Positions 6,588 through 6,669 of a stretch of 6,669 nucleotides of DNA are shown piece after piece. Position 1 is the first letter of the stretch, and the number at the start of each line of letters is the position of its first letter. Location: positions 1 to 6,669 of the forward strand of contig JALRDC010000112.1 of NCBI GenBank assembly GCA_023262245.1, read 5' to 3'. Source of the stretch: Flavobacteriaceae bacterium. GTDB taxonomy: Bacteria > Bacteroidota > Bacteroidia > Flavobacteriales > Flavobacteriaceae. The translations under genes and the position numbers were made by a program. The notes beneath the pieces were generated by a model. The model worked only from the letters and a program-made list of their open reading frames with translations, ran no database searches and was not told the origin of the DNA.

Positions 6588-6669
6588 ATTTTGAAGCCAA
6601 GTAGGCTGCTCTAATTCTTTTTGCTGTTTTATGTTTCCCTGTATGACTCCATCCTGGGGGATAAAAAAT
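6586..6669 (-). CDS. Possible C-terminus of an unidentified convergent gene (partial)
   Basis: On the minus strand one frame is open from the window edge to a TAA at 6588-6586. It gives 27 residues: IFYPPGWSHTGKHK, then TAKRIRAAYLASK. The stop sits just outside the bidirectional terminator, as expected of a convergent gene end, and codon choice is AT-biased like the neighbours. The tail is basic, but I do not recognise the family. Another minus-strand frame is also open and runs through the hairpin to a stop inside its T run, and a short plus-strand frame is open from an ATG near 6631. The fragment is too short to decide between these. Confidence 0.3.
   Translation of the reverse strand: MFYPPGWSHTGKHKTAKRIRAAYLASK

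Noticed and set aside
6631..6669. Plus-strand ATG frame (MFPCMTPSWGIKN) open to the right edge
   Set aside because: It has only 13 codons, no recognisable motif and no promoter evidence. The convergent minus-strand frame ending beside the terminator fits the layout better.

Overview
This AT-rich window holds most of an alpha-glucan (glycogen) operon, all on the plus strand. It looks like a member of the Bacteroidota, most likely a flavobacterium. The reasons are the A+T-rich coding sequence, the lack of Shine-Dalgarno sequences before the genes, and protein sequences of flavobacterial style. That assignment is an inference from style, not from a marker gene.

Layout: (1) positions 1-170 encode the C-terminal end of a protein that reads like GlgE, the maltose-1-phosphate-dependent maltosyltransferase. 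(2) 170-1804 is a maltokinase (Mak/Pep2) whose start codon overlaps the glgE stop. (3) 1806-3713 is the GH13 branching enzyme GlgB, one base after mak. (4) After a 63-base gap comes a cytoplasmic GH31 alpha-glucosidase, 3777-6173. (5) After 25 bases comes a small stand-alone CBM48/AMPK-type glycogen-binding protein, 6199-6486. Its last conserved residues lie in another reading frame, so there is a frameshift or a sequence error near 6412-6420. (6) A strong, apparently bidirectional intrinsic terminator at 6556-6587 closes the operon. The last 84 bases may hold the C-terminus of a convergent minus-strand gene.

Working model: Mak phosphorylates maltose to maltose-1-phosphate, GlgE adds the maltosyl unit to a linear alpha-1,4-glucan, and GlgB introduces alpha-1,6 branches. 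The GH31 enzyme would release glucose from alpha-glucan ends or short oligosaccharides. The CBM48 mini-protein may bind the polymer. Trehalose synthase (TreS), the usual maltose source, is not in this window and could lie upstream.

I found no RNA genes, CRISPR arrays, insertion sequences or clearly novel system. The points most worth a second look are the broken CBM48 protein, the presence of a degradative GH31 in a synthesis operon, and the convergent gene end sharing the terminator.
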